Shown: positions 12,194-23,573 of the stretch, one piece after another
Layout of the letters: the number at the start of each line of letters is the position of its first letter
How positions within the stretch are numbered: position 1 is the stretch's first letter
Assembly (NCBI GenBank): GCA_030248295.1
Contig: JASANH010000846.1
Span: 372,001 to 436,000 of the forward strand
DNA: 64,000 nucleotides
Direction: 5' to 3'
Origin: Mesodorylaimus sp. YZB2_4
Lineage: Eukaryota > Nematoda > Enoplea > Dorylaimida > Dorylaimidae
Translations under genes and position numbers: made by a program
Notes under the pieces: generated by a model
What the model was told of the DNA's origin: nothing
The model's input: only the letters and a program-made list of their open reading frames with translations
The model's database searches: none

Positions 12194-13263
12194 CTAACAT
12201 GCCCCCTTTTTTTGCTCATCAAGTGTCCTAGCCGCATCTCGGAATGGGCGGCTGAACAAAATGTACAGATAGAAATGAGAGCAGTGCGATAAATCATGAC
12301 TTATTCCAGTGACCAAATCCAGATACCCGATCCAATGGGCACACTTCATCAAGTCTGTGTCCAATAACCCTTCCACCAGAACGCTAGCGAAATGGCGGAA
12401 CAATGCAGCCCGCACGATGTACATGGCGTAGTTCAATGCGGTGGGTAGCGCTTGCGTCAGCTGCAAGCAACATAGGTGCCAGTCAGCCGAGCTCAGAGTC
12501 TCGATCGAAGATCGAGGACGAAGGGGACGAGGTTGATCATTGCAATTTGTTGGACAGGTGTCCAAGGATTGGGTGCGAAGACGTAGACGCCTACGCCTCT
12601 TCGCTGCGTGCCACACCCCTGCACATGCTAGCAGAGAGGAGAGACAGGTCGTGATGGCAACGAAGAGTAAGAAACCTTGTTGGAAATTCAAAAATTGTTC
12701 GTATGCCTTGGAGAATCGCCAGGATGCGAAAACTGGAATGTATTTGACCGATGTCTTTTCAATGAGGGAGTCGAATGCTGTTGGCAGAAAGAGGCATGAT
12801 TAGAGGAGCGAGCATGCAATGATGGTACAACGGACTACAAAAACACGATTAATGAGATCGAAAAGAATTGGTGATAGGCAAGCTGTGGTACGCTCCAATG
12901 ACAGGAATATGATCATAAGATCGATAGTCAACGATATCGTGTTCACAGCTGGTGTCTCCGCATGAACACCGAACCAAGACCAAGCGTAGTTGGGCGCATA
13001 GCCAGAAGACTTTGCCAGAAATCGAAAGCTGGCCTGTAGCATAATAATGTTACTTAAAAATTCCAAGATACTAATCACCTTAAAATAAATTAGGGAAGGA
13101 GAATTGGCAAAATGGCGTGTCCTGGTGTGACGATTGCAGAAAATAAATGTCGAGGCAAGAGAGCTGACACGCCCAACGAGTTGAAGATGATGTGAGCAAT
13201 GTGAGCACCAAGACCAATACGCTGGTACGCGATGAGGCAGTCGTTTTGAAATGTGGTGTTCAT
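12194..13263 (-). pseudogene. Rhodopsin-type seven-TM receptor with an in-frame stop in TM4
   Basis: Two minus-strand exons, 13263-13171 (starting MNTTFQND, an N-glycosylated extracellular N-terminus) and 13078-12194, join in phase 0 and give about 324 codons, the usual GPCR size. The order is TM1 ('IAHIIFNSLGVISIL'), TM2, extracellular loop 1, TM3 ending in 'SLERTTA' in the place of DRY, TM4, a long second loop, TM5, a basic third intracellular loop with KRRRR, TM6 and TM7 ending 'FYLYILFSRPFRDA', then a C-terminal tail. One codon, TAA at 12802-12800, interrupts TM4. The frame resumes directly after it with 'SCLFLPTAFDSLIEK', including the Pro usual at the end of TM4. No splice donor lies near the stop that would remove it. 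It is a recently broken gene, a null allele, or an assembly error. The ligand is unknown; the class resembles nematode chemosensory or peptide receptors. Confidence 0.65.
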
Positions 13264-14757
13264 ACTTTTGGTTTAGGTACTTAGTCTTGGGGGGACAAAG
13301 TTGCCTTCTAGTTGAACCTCTGCACTCTTGGTTGCAGCACCTAAGTACTGTACGGATGAATATCAGGGAATGTCAGTTTTAGGAGACAACCGAGATTATA
13401 TAATATCAAAAAAGTGCTTTTTATAGATATCAAAGGAGAACTATGCCTAAGCTAAGCAAAGTATTCATACGAAACCATAGGCGTGCCTGTCCTCGGATGA
13501 GTTTCGTCTGTTGATTAAACGAACAAAGCGAAGTGAAGGGGAAGGTCAATCCCGCAAGACCATCGAGGATGTGTGGGTACGACTGAAAATGGCACTAATG
13601 GTTTGAAAGGCTACGTCAGCATGCACTCAGGTGAGGTAGGTGGACTCTGATAGGAAAGACAAGGCAAGGCTATCACAGTGCGCTGCCCTCGGCGAAGAAT
13701 AACGTCTGATAAGACGAAATCGATTGATCGGTCGGTGTCATATACCTTGACTCCCTTTGGAGCGGCTATCGTCCGCAAGTCAAGGTGCCTTTACCCTTCC
13801 TCATGCGCAGTCGCTACAGGCTTCTGATCCAGCGTGCAGGACGCTCAGTAAAACGCACGAATGGCGAAGAATATTGGTACCTTCAGAGGTTCGAAGTCCA
13901 CTTTACAAAGGAGTTGGCTGGTCGACCTACTGAACTTGCGAGTAGCCATCTTTGTTTTTCTAGCGACCAAGCCGTTGTACTTTCCATACTGCTAATGCTG
14001 ACTGTTGTGAGCTTGTTGCCTAATAAAGCGCACATCTGTGCGGATTGGAAGTTGGTGGACGGAAAAGGGAGGTCAGCGTGAAAGCGCAGTTTCAATGGCA
14101 CAGTGCTTCTTCTCTGTATTTCACGAGCCCAGATGACTCCACCTAGGAGACTGATGACTGGTCAGATAGGTAGGCTTCCCTGCTGTCTTATATTCACCTC
14201 AATTATGCACTGCGACCGCATAGGCCGGATGTAGAAACCGGATAACTATGTGAACTTCAGCATGGTCCCTCGGTGCTTTTGTTGATATGCACCAACCACT
14301 TAAACTATCATAAGTCAGCGGACAAATCTCGGCAGGACTAAAGAAATGTTTTCCAGACACATTGAAGAAGACACAAGAAAGCGAACACTTGAATCTAGAA
14401 GACGCAGAGGCCTGGACAAATTGAGACAAAAGTGCAGAAAAGCAGAGCCTGCTTCAAGGCGGACTAAAGGCTCAGCAAATGATGAGCTAGCGCCTTTTCG
14501 GGATCCCAGCTCGGAAGTGTGCGAAGTTGATGGACTACACCTCGAGAGCCTGAACTGCAGACATATCACGTGGCTCCTAGGGCTGAGGTACACAGAGAGA
14601 TGATCTTGGAAGTGCAGCGTTCTCCATTATTTAAAATGTAGTGGCATGAAAAATTACGCATTATGTGGCATTTAGTGATAGTTCATTGGTAGATTATATT
14701 TAGACAGCTCACGCATGTAGGCAACGCGCACAGGTGTGTACCTACCTACTGTTATAT
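13264..14757. other. 1.5 kb spacer
   Basis: Promoter side of the GPCR gene and flank of the foldback element. Open frames at 13785-14081 and 14346-14603 show no recognisable domain; I do not call them genes. Confidence 0.4.
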
Positions 14758-15877
14758 AGCACTATAGTCGGATTGATCAGTCTAGAGGCACTACGATGCA
14801 CGGCGCCAGTCTGGCGGGGAGGCCCATGGCCGCGCGAAACACAAAACTAGTAACGAGAGCGCGCCTGAAAACAGGTTTCTTGTATGCTAGGGGCGGGAGA
14901 GTTTTAGCAAAAGGACATGTATCTAACGATTGTCACGCTCGGCAGGGGTGGATACTATTGACCTTTTAGGGCGGGCGGCGGGGTGTAAGGCGGAAAAATT
15001 GAGGTTTGCATTGATCACTGCTAGCATCAGGGCTATCGAATTCCTTGAATGGTGCCAAAGCATCTTTGTGATATTCAGGGCGCACATGAACTTTGGAGCA
15101 TTGAACTGAGGAATCTGTTGCACTGCTGGCACAAGGTACAGTACTTATGATCCTGAGTGGCCTTCATTTCTTTCATTTGCAGCGGGATCAGCTTGCAATT
15201 GAGGAATAAATTTAGCGTATCCTGCGTGATCCCCTTGACATGGACGTTTTTGAGTGCGTTTTGACGCTAATCCGCCATCCAGTCCATCATTCAAATCCAA
15301 ATCTGTGTTTAACTGGACGTGGACTTCTGGTATGTTCGTGTCTACATCCATACTTGTGTCCATGTCAATATTAATACTGGCATCTGGCTCCGTAAGCAGC
15401 TCGGTGTCCTCATCAGTTTCGCCATGTTAGCTTTCGCGAATTAATACTAATAAAATTATTGGTACGATAAATAGAGTGTTCATGATTTTTGTATATCACG
15501 ACTTATCCAATTCAGGTACCGTAGCAAATGTTCGCAAAGGATAGTTCAGCCTGCTGTGTGGATGTGCAGTGAGACGGAAGACATATTCACTGAGCAAAAC
15601 CGAGCTGGGTTCAAAAAAATTAGCTTTTCTGCATTTATCAATGTGCAGATGTTCTTCTCGATGTCATGCGGCTATCTAGAAGGCCTCACTCAAAAAAGGT
15701 ATCACACATCTGACGCTATGAATTCGAAAAAATGCCGCCCCTAGCATACAAGAAACCTGTCAGGCGCGCTCGCGTTACTAGTTTTGTGTTTCGCGCGGCC
15801 ATGGGCCTCCCCGCCAGACTGGCGCCGTGCATCGTAGTGCCTCTAGGCTGAGTAATCCGACGATAGCGATTCGACTC
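14758..15877. mobile_element. Foldback/TIR DNA element, non-autonomous
   Basis: The left end (about 14760-14900) and right end (about 15736-15876) are inverted copies of one another. Both contain, in opposite orientation, 'GGCACTACGATGCACGGCGC', the motif CCATGGGCC or its partner GGCCCATGG, the word ACTAGTTTTGTG or its reverse, and the inner landmark 'GTTTCTTGTATGCTAGGGGC'. Identity over about 110 bases is high, with only small indels. The roughly 830-bp interior encodes no transposase; its open frames are under 75 codons. This architecture fits a MITE or foldback element mobilised in trans. Target-site duplication is not clear by eye. Confidence 0.8.
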
Positions 15878-17227
15878 GCGTCGTTCCCATTCATCATTAG
15901 ACACGATCAATGTTTTTTCCCGAAACCCATCGAATTGACGTTTCAAGGTGCCACTTAACATTTCGCAGCCCCTTTCCTCGACGGTTTTAACCCAACGTTG
16001 ACTGGTACGTGTCGACTCTGGCTCGCTGCTTCGGCGGTGAGGCCAATGGGATTTTTGGAATGCACTCGCGCGAGCGAGTGCTACAGGCCACGATGACTCA
16101 CTGTCGCAATCGTCGTCGATTCGTCGTGCTGCTCATTGCCAGTTCATCATAGTAATTAAAAGCATGCTTATCACAGTGATCGAGCTCACTCCTTCCGCTA
16201 CTATTCCCGATGCATGACATAGTATATGTACTGCAGCCAGGCATATCTTCGTGTATGGCCATGAGTTACACTGGCCTGAACTGACCTGGTAACATGCTCA
16301 TTAGTGGACCTGCAATGCAAGGACTGGAGTGACTGACTAAATGTCATAAGCAATTGCGTGTGCTCCTTATGTTGGAGCGTTGTATGAAAAACGGAAAGCT
16401 GACAAAAGTACGGAATAACATACGAGTTTCATTTGTGATAATTATGCTGGTCAGAACGAATAGCGCTGCAAAAACCAAGGCAGAGCTGCTGGAAGGTAAG
16501 ATGCGAGCGGGTAAATAACACCGAGATAGGTCTCATTTTAAAACGTACAATAGTGCGGAGTGTTTGGCATTGCGTAAAACGACCACTGACCGCTTTTTCG
16601 TCACACGTTGCCCCACCCTAAGCCGATACAATGATGAATATGAAGCGAACGGCCTCGACAGTTCAGCATTTCTCTTATTAGATGCAGTCACCGACTCTAA
16701 AACACAGAGGTACCTGCCCAACGTTTTGCAAGACACGTTTGATGCAGTAGGTACCATGTTGAACGAGGACGCTATGCTTTTATTACTTGTAGGAACAGCC
16801 CGAGTGGCACTGCGCAGAGACGACACGGACGAAGATAAAAATATTAAAATTTTGAAAAACATAGACGTCAGGTTCATACATTCTGATGGAGTGGACAAAG
16901 ACACACTGATTGGATTTGTGATTGGCAGTTTAAGGGTTAGACTTCTAAAGGCCCCTTCTCTGATAGCCCTTGGCTAGAACTGCAGGGAAACGGGTACCAA
17001 TATCCACGAGTGCAGTACACTCCCCTGCCAGAATGGTCGACGAGGTAAAAAGGTGTAAAGAGCTGTGCTGGCAGCCGCCCTTTTCAGTCAGTGCGTACCT
17101 GCGCATTGTGAAAGTCGTTCGGTCGGCGTGTTTTGTCGAGAAGGTACAGGATGTTGACTTCTTGGGAGTCAGCAATAACCAATTCCACTCTTCCTATTAT
17201 AGAACTCGTTGTTCGGGGGAGAAGCAA
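15878..17227. other. 1.35 kb upstream of the kinase gene
   Basis: Contains one plus-strand open frame (about 16564-16977) rich in Asp and Leu, without an early ATG and with no family I recognise. It could be a relic of a gene or mobile element. The rest is presumably the kinase promoter and 5'UTR. Confidence 0.35.
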
Positions 17228-20200
17228 ATGGCATCGGATCAGGGAATGGTCGATCGAGGAAGTGTCGGTTCGACGCAACGCCGGAGTACGGAAGAAGGAT
17301 CGCTGACGAGGTTCTGCCCGCCGAGGCCAATCCACATGTTGCCCTTCTACTATGGCCGGAAGAAACCAGCCGAAGTGTCGAGTAAGCTGAAGGAGCCCGG
17401 CGACTATCTGCTCTTCGTGAACGCGGACAATGGCCAGTTGACGCTGTGCGTGCGAGGCGAGGGCAAGGACAAGGAGGCCGGCAAAGACCATCTGACTCCC
17501 GTGGTGAAGAGGCGCACCGACAACAAGTTCGTCATCGAGGGGGACCGCGAACACAACGCCCAGGGGTTCACAACCGTCGAAGAGTTGACCACCTACTACG
17601 AGGTGTACGGGCTGGCCGTAAAGGTGAGTCATCCTAAGGTGAGCTCCCTGGAGATCAGGCTTCTCGACTTTGCTTTGCAGGAAGAGAAGCCCACGAAGGA
17701 GAGTCCGCAGCCCGTCGAGGTGCGTTTGAACCAGCCGATCAATCTTCGTGCCGATGAAAAGCCGCCCTCGGATCGCCGTCGTCCCTTTCGTCACATCAAA
17801 GATTTGGCACATTTTCACGGGCAACTGTCGCAGAACGAGGCCAACAAGCTGCTCGCGTCGGACGGCGACTACTTGCTCCGCGAGGACCCGGAAAAACGAG
17901 GCGTCTTCTTCCTGAGTGTCCGCGGCAATGGCACATTCCTGCACCACGCGGTGAGAATCTAGCCTGCCACTTGTGAACCAGGCGTTGACGATGAGTAATT
18001 TTGTTTAGTTGGAACGCGATCCGGCGGAAGGGGGCTACGTGTTACCCCGAGACAAAGAGAAAGACATGCCGACCGAATGCGTTGCCCTGATCGACGAGTG
18101 GGTTCAGTTCCACGCCCTCCACAACGTCCCAGTGCTCGGCAAGTTCCCCCTCGTTCGGGCTGTCGTCAAACCGACCAAGAAACTGTGAGAAGACTAAGAT
18201 CGATGCCAGGTGCGATTTCCGCGCGCTGTTGTTTATGATCTCCTGATATTCTGATGTCCATGGTGTAGATTCTGGATCTGTCGTTGGCATTCATTGCATG
18301 ATGATGATGGAGTGACTTTTCCTAGGAAAGCTTAGTGTTTGGCGCACTAAAAAAAACCAAAGAATTGCACAAACGAATCTGAACTTTTTCCTAATTCAGT
18401 GTAGTTGCCTTTTGGTGTGGGATGCAATGTGAGCCTTCGATTCAGAAATAAGAAGTTGCTAAGATGGTCGAAACGCCCATTTTCTGTGCACAGATATTGT
18501 CGCTTTCTTCGGGTCTCTATCATATTTCGAAAGCCAACACCCGGACAAGCTGTTGTAGGACTGACCAATCAGAGAAGGGTAGCAGCCACACTAGCCCAGA
18601 AATGTATGCTCCGATTCCGCTTTACGATGTTGTGACTTGTTGGTCGACATATGGGCATGAGGGTAGACTGGTTGGTCTTGCGATCGAGTTGCAGCCTTTC
18701 GTCTTCTTCAATTGTTCCGTTTCGGAATTCCGTCATTCAAAACAATGTTCACTACGAGGACAGAGCTGTAAGATTTCCAAGCAGCTACGGCGCCTACTTA
18801 CTATTTCCTGATATTATAGGTCCCAGGTGAGTACGACGGAAGGCTTATGGCAGGACAGTGGCATCGCGGCGGGGAAAGGCGGCGGGACGGGAATCAACAA
18901 ACTGTCGCCTGCAGTGAGTATCAGTTATTCAAACGATTCAAAGCCCTGAGACTCAAATCACGGGGACTGGTTTCCAGAAATTGAAAGCTGTGCATGAGGA
19001 AGTGCAGAAGCTGCCCTTTTATCATTATCGCTTGCACCGCACTGATGTGGAAGCGTTGCTGCGAGCTGATGGCGACTACATTTTGCGAAAGGGGACGCGC
19101 AACGATCCCGACGGCTTCACGTTGTCAGTGCGATGGAAGGGAAGACTGCTGCATTTTCCCCTCCTGTGGCACGACGACGGGGTACGTTAGCTGACAATCC
19201 CGACATACTCGAATGAGAGTGAAAGTATTTTTAGAGGTGCTCGTTCGAAAGTTCATGCCACTACTATATAAACAATTTGATCGTTGATCACCTGAAGGAT
19301 AAAATTCCGATAACCCAGAAAACTGGTGCTATAATAAAGGTGGCGAAGGGTCGACAGTCTTGGGAATTGCTCGAAAACGAAGATCTGACGATTGGAGAAA
19401 AGTTGGGGATGGTACGTAGGTGCCCGCACTGGACACCCCACGGGTGCCTACAATAACCGAGCATTCTCAGGGTGCTTTCGGCAGCGTCCTCAAAGGAACG
19501 TGGAAACGCCCAGACGGCCAAAAAGTGCAATGCGCTATAAAAACGTTGGACGTGGTGGCGAAGCAGGACGACGGCGATAAACTCGAAGAAGCTCGGAACG
19601 AAATGCTGCAGGAGGCGCGAATCATGCGCGAGGTGTGCGGCCATAAAAACATTGTCATCGAATACGGGGTCACCATCGATCGCGAATTGCCCTTCGCCGC
19701 CATGGAGTACATGAATGGTAAAACTTGGCGCGCTGTGTTCTCGAATGTGCTGTGCTGATTCGGTTTTAGGTGGCAGCCTGGACAAGTGTCTGACAAAAGA
19801 AAAGTTGTCGGCAAAAGACAAATTAAAGGCGTGTGTGGACGCTGCTCGAGGTCTCAGCTATATCAATCGTTCGAGTACGATTCCGATCCAGTTGACTTCT
19901 TCCGAGTTCGAAGTTCCGCCTATCTTCAGGGTACCTTCATCGAGATGTGGCTGCCCGCAATTGCCTGTTTGAGCGTTTGCCGGACAAGCGCTTCGGAATC
20001 GTCAAGATTTCTGATTTTGGACTGGCTCGAAAAGTTGCCGAGGACGATTCTTTCAAGGGCCCTCCTGATGAGAAGATCCCGATTGTGTGGACGGCGTTCG
20101 AAGCCTTGTTGGACGGGCATTTTGTGCTGAAATCAGATGTTTGGGGAATGGGCGTCCTTATTTGGGAGGTGAGAAAACTATGACTGAAGATTACGAAGGA

Positions 20201-20469
20201 AGGTATACGCTTAACGTATCCTTCAGATCTTCTCCAACGGACAGAAGCCGTACAACGAGTTGGGGGACTTGGACAAGAAGGCTGTGGTCGAGTACCTGCG
20301 AGCGGGTGGCCGGCTGCAGGTCAACGAAACCATGGAGATGCCGCAAGGTGTTTATCACCTGATGCAACAATGCATGATCTCCAATACTGTCGTCCGTCCC
20401 GACATGCCCTACGTGTGCTTGAGGCTGCAAGAAGAACTGGTCGCCTTGGTAACCCCCAAAGCTAAATGA
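17228..20469 (+). CDS. Cytoplasmic tyrosine kinase with three SH2-like modules
   Basis: Ten exons (17228-17623, 17681-17950, 18009-18184, 18820-18913, 18978-19181, 19235-19411, 19471-19717, 19770-19874, 19930-20168, 20227-20469) give 716 residues, all with GT-AG borders and matching phases. SH2-like module 1 lies around residues 38-132; its 'GDYLLFVNA' has Phe where FLVR has the phosphotyrosine-binding Arg. Module 2 (about 175-280) has 'GDYLLRED' and module 3 (about 325-410) 'GDYILRKGT'; both keep Arg. The kinase domain follows, with glycine loop GMGAFGSV (split by an intron), Lys in 'CAIKTL', HRDVAARN, DFG in 'ISDFGLAR', and 'WTAFEAL' in place of the usual WTAPE. The catalytic residues are present, so the kinase is probably active. 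It acts by phosphorylating protein tyrosines in the cytoplasm. Nematodes have many single-SH2 Fer-like kinases; three SH2 modules is not a layout I know. The 57-bp first intron is in frame and without stop, so its retention would be silent. Confidence 0.85.
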
Positions 20470-21456
20470 TTTTCCCAGGCACCTTTGCAATGTGGATGAT
20501 GTTTTTTTGTAGCACGATTCTTGATATCGAGTGACAAATGTTTCTGTGTTCAGTGCTGTAATGCTATTGTAGAGTCTTCTATACTACGTTGGATGGATAT
20601 CCATTCGAATAGGCTTTGTTTCTATAGGCATGCAAATATCCTAGGTCAGCGATTTCGATGATGAATCTGGTAGTATAACATCATTTATAATATTGCAATC
20701 TTTATCGGACAGCCTGAGCGCAACACACATCGATCCAGTGGCGTGAACTCATTATTAGGATTTAAGATAGAGAAAATGTCGTGTGTGTGTCGTCGAGGAA
20801 TCGGTGTCTATCTCAGGGGTAGAGTGGATCGGGTTGAAGTCCTAACGACGGTAGCTCGTTTGTTGACCCATAAATTGTCAATGACCTTGCACGCCAGGTT
20901 CTAGGTGACTCATCGTTAGCTAGTACGGTCGAAGAGCTCCGACGTTGTCGAAAACCGGAAACCAAGGAAGGTGGAGCCTAGTCCAGGGCGCCCTCCTGCG
21001 AAGGTGCTCCTCTATTTTATGCTGCTTATATTATGGCGAGGTCGAATTACTATAATGGTATTTTAGAAAATGCACTGGAAGAGGACTTTGACGTTTAAAC
21101 TGAAATTTTAAAAATTTTGTGGGCTTTGACTTACTTGCTTGCTTTCTTGTTTACTGCAAGTTATGCGAAGCGCCTGGGGCGCACTATGGAGGCCTTGGCT
21201 CGTACGAAGGGAAGGTCAGTGTGTCTACTCTCTGCTTTTATCTCTATCTGACCCATCTGACCTCAAAATAACAAAAACCATGAAAAGTGAGTTCTCGCTC
21301 CTATAAAACTGTCAATTACCTAAAAATAAAAGCTAATCGAAGCACATGTCACACAGTTTGAAGAACAAGTCTTTCATCCGCCCGCCTTATCGTCCACGCT
21401 GGCCGAGTTTGTTGTGCAAAACTGGCAAAAGTGCGTCCTGAAAGAATGACTAGGCT
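20470..21456. other. Spacer between convergent genes, with SINE fragment
   Basis: The kinase (+) and the USP48-like gene (-) end towards each other across this roughly 1-kb stretch. It holds their 3'UTRs and a decayed SINE fragment (20870-21015). Confidence 0.5.
20870..21015 (+). repeat. SINE family A, decayed body fragment
   Basis: Carries 'TGACCTTGCACGCCAGG', then 'TAGGTGACTCATC' and a distant 'AGTCCAGGGCGCCCTCCTGCG', matching the order of motifs in the fuller copies with many substitutions. Confidence 0.5.
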
Positions 21457-23394
21457 TTAGAGATCTTGTCGACTAGCTGTTGGCCGAACTGACCCGTCCA
21501 AATGGCAGGGCACTGGGACGACTCCGAGTGCAGCAATCAGCCTGCCGCCTTGCACGCCGTCCACTGCCTTCATTCCTCGCACATTTCCCAGTCGGCGATG
21601 AGGACAGAGGTGAGCAGATACGTCCGGGTCAGTCACCACCTCGCCCACGGAACCAGTCTGCACGAACTGGACGATGTTGCGCAACCAGCTGGTCGGCAGC
21701 CACAAGATGCACGAGTCTGAAAGAGCCGCAGTTTGGACGGACAACACAGCGAGTAGAGAGCCCTTCTCACTTTGTTTCACTTTCATCGTGGCCAAAAATC
21801 GATGCAGACCAGACCCGTCCATCGTTTCGCGAAGATCTCGCAGCTGCGCACCGATTCGAGTGTTCGTATCGCGCAGATCGATGTGGCTGGGAATTGCGGG
21901 GATCGACGGATGGCGTTCCACGTCCCGACGCCTCTCGTAGACCAGCAGGTAAGCGCCCTTTGCATTTGTGTCGCTGTCTGTAACGAGAAAAGCATCCACC
22001 AAGCGACCACGGTCACACCCAAACGTACTCTCGGTGAAGTCGTATCGAGACACGTGGTCGTCATCGAACGTGTACCACTCTCCGTCCAACGGCACGTGTA
22101 TGCGGGCGAAGTAATGGCCTCCGTGGGCATCGCCTCGATGGATCAGAACGGCGATCAGTTCGTACACACGGCCTTCCTCACCCCATTCTTCCGACAGCTC
22201 TCTGGGCAGAAACGGTCGCAGGTCCAGAATGCGAGTGAACGACACTGCGTGCGCCAACTTCTTCCGCACGTGAGTGGCCCTAAAACGATTTTGTGATCGA
22301 CGAGGGGGAACAACTGCGCAGTGGTCTCACCTGTCGTAGAAGTATCGATGCAGATGCAAGTTGAGGAAACGCGGCAGATCGACCACTCGCAGGCTCCTGT
22401 CGGCCACTCGACGCTGGGCGCAGCGTTCGCACGCGTAGTCGTCGATTTGCTCCTCCTGAACCAGTCGACCAGTCAGACCAGGCCCGGCGTATTAGGGAGC
22501 ACTGACTTACAGCAAAGTACTTCTTCAAGCTGTCGTTGACGTTCTCGATCTCGTTCGTCTGCAGTCCGAAACCCGAGTGCTTCTCTTCGCTCTTCGATTG
22601 CCCCTTGCACGCGCGGCATCTGATCAGAAGCAGAAATAGAGAGACTGATCTCGGAAAGTGCGAGCGACTTACGTGACGATCGACTGACATCGTCCCGTGA
22701 ACAGGCTCTGCAGTTTCTCCTGGCCCTTCTCTTCGGCGATCACATTGTCGATCCATTCGAGGAGAAGCAGCGAGAATTCTTGAACGTCGTGCTGCCTGGC
22801 CGCGTCCACTCCGACCATCGAGACCAGTTCGGCGGGGCTCACGTATTGGCTTTGCGAGGACTGCAGTCGAGCCATCAGCCGCTGCAACGCCTCGACCATG
22901 TCGTACCGTTTGCCTGGGTCGGCGTCCTTGGGAGGAGGGCGATGCCAGTCGTACACGATTCGACGAATCGGCAGGATGTGGAAGAGAGTCTGAACGAGCA
23001 AAGAATGGAGTCTAATTTGAACGTGACCCGGGGATGGGCTTACCTGCAAGTAGGAGTTCATGTAACATGTGTTGCCCATGTTCAGCAAACCGACTGGAAG
23101 CTAAGAGAAAAAACTGGACTAGGCGTGGCCGAAGGGAACCAGGATGAGACTTACATTCGCCTTCTTCAGTTTCGGCTGCTCGTGGAGCTTGACATCGGAT
23201 CCGTCCAAGCGGCACAGGCAAAATGGATCGCAGTCTCGGTTCTGGGGACACTCTCCGTGACGGCACGGGTGGCTCAAGCCCAGCTGACGTCGAAAAAATG
23301 CTTCAGGCTGCGCGAGTCCACTCCGAGCGTATTTGGAATATGGTTCGGTTTCAGACGAGTCCGTCTCATCGCTGCCGACTTCGTCGGCGGCCAT
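21457..23394 (-). CDS. Ubiquitin-specific protease, USP48-like
   Basis: Seven minus-strand exons (23394-23155, 23100-23044, 22989-22673, 22619-22511, 22455-22331, 22279-21771, 21716-21457) give about 538 residues. A Cys-rich N-terminus (PCRHGECPQNRDCDPFCLC) precedes the Cys box 'NMGNTCYMNSYLQ'. The second zinc-binding CxxC pairs lie in 'CQSIVTCRACKG' and 'YACERCAQRR'. The His box is 'AHGGHYFARI', followed by 'WYTFDDDHVSRY'. These are the catalytic Cys, His and Asp of a C19 deubiquitinase. After the catalytic domain, a segment with 'LPTSWLRNIVQF' and 'HLCPHRRLG' resembles a DUSP domain, as in USP48. The Cys-rich lead, DUSP tail and motif spacing point to USP48 rather than USP7/47. The model ends about 500 residues short of human USP48 (about 1035), so either the gene is short or further 3' exons were missed. 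Confidence 0.78.
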
Positions 23395-23573
23395 GCTGAA
23401 CGTGCGAGAGAGAGAAGGGCCGATCACGACAGCACGCACGTCAATGACTGTCCGCGCACGACACCAGCACGGCACGAGCAGTGTAAAATCCTGAATTTAA
23501 TCAGGGTAACACAGGTGAGATTACACTGGACATGATACCGTGCTGTACATGCACGCATGACATGCAATTTCCA

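Noticed and set aside
16564..16977. 137-codon plus-strand ORF upstream of the kinase
   Set aside because: No ATG near its start and no recognised family; kept only as a remark in the spacer entry.
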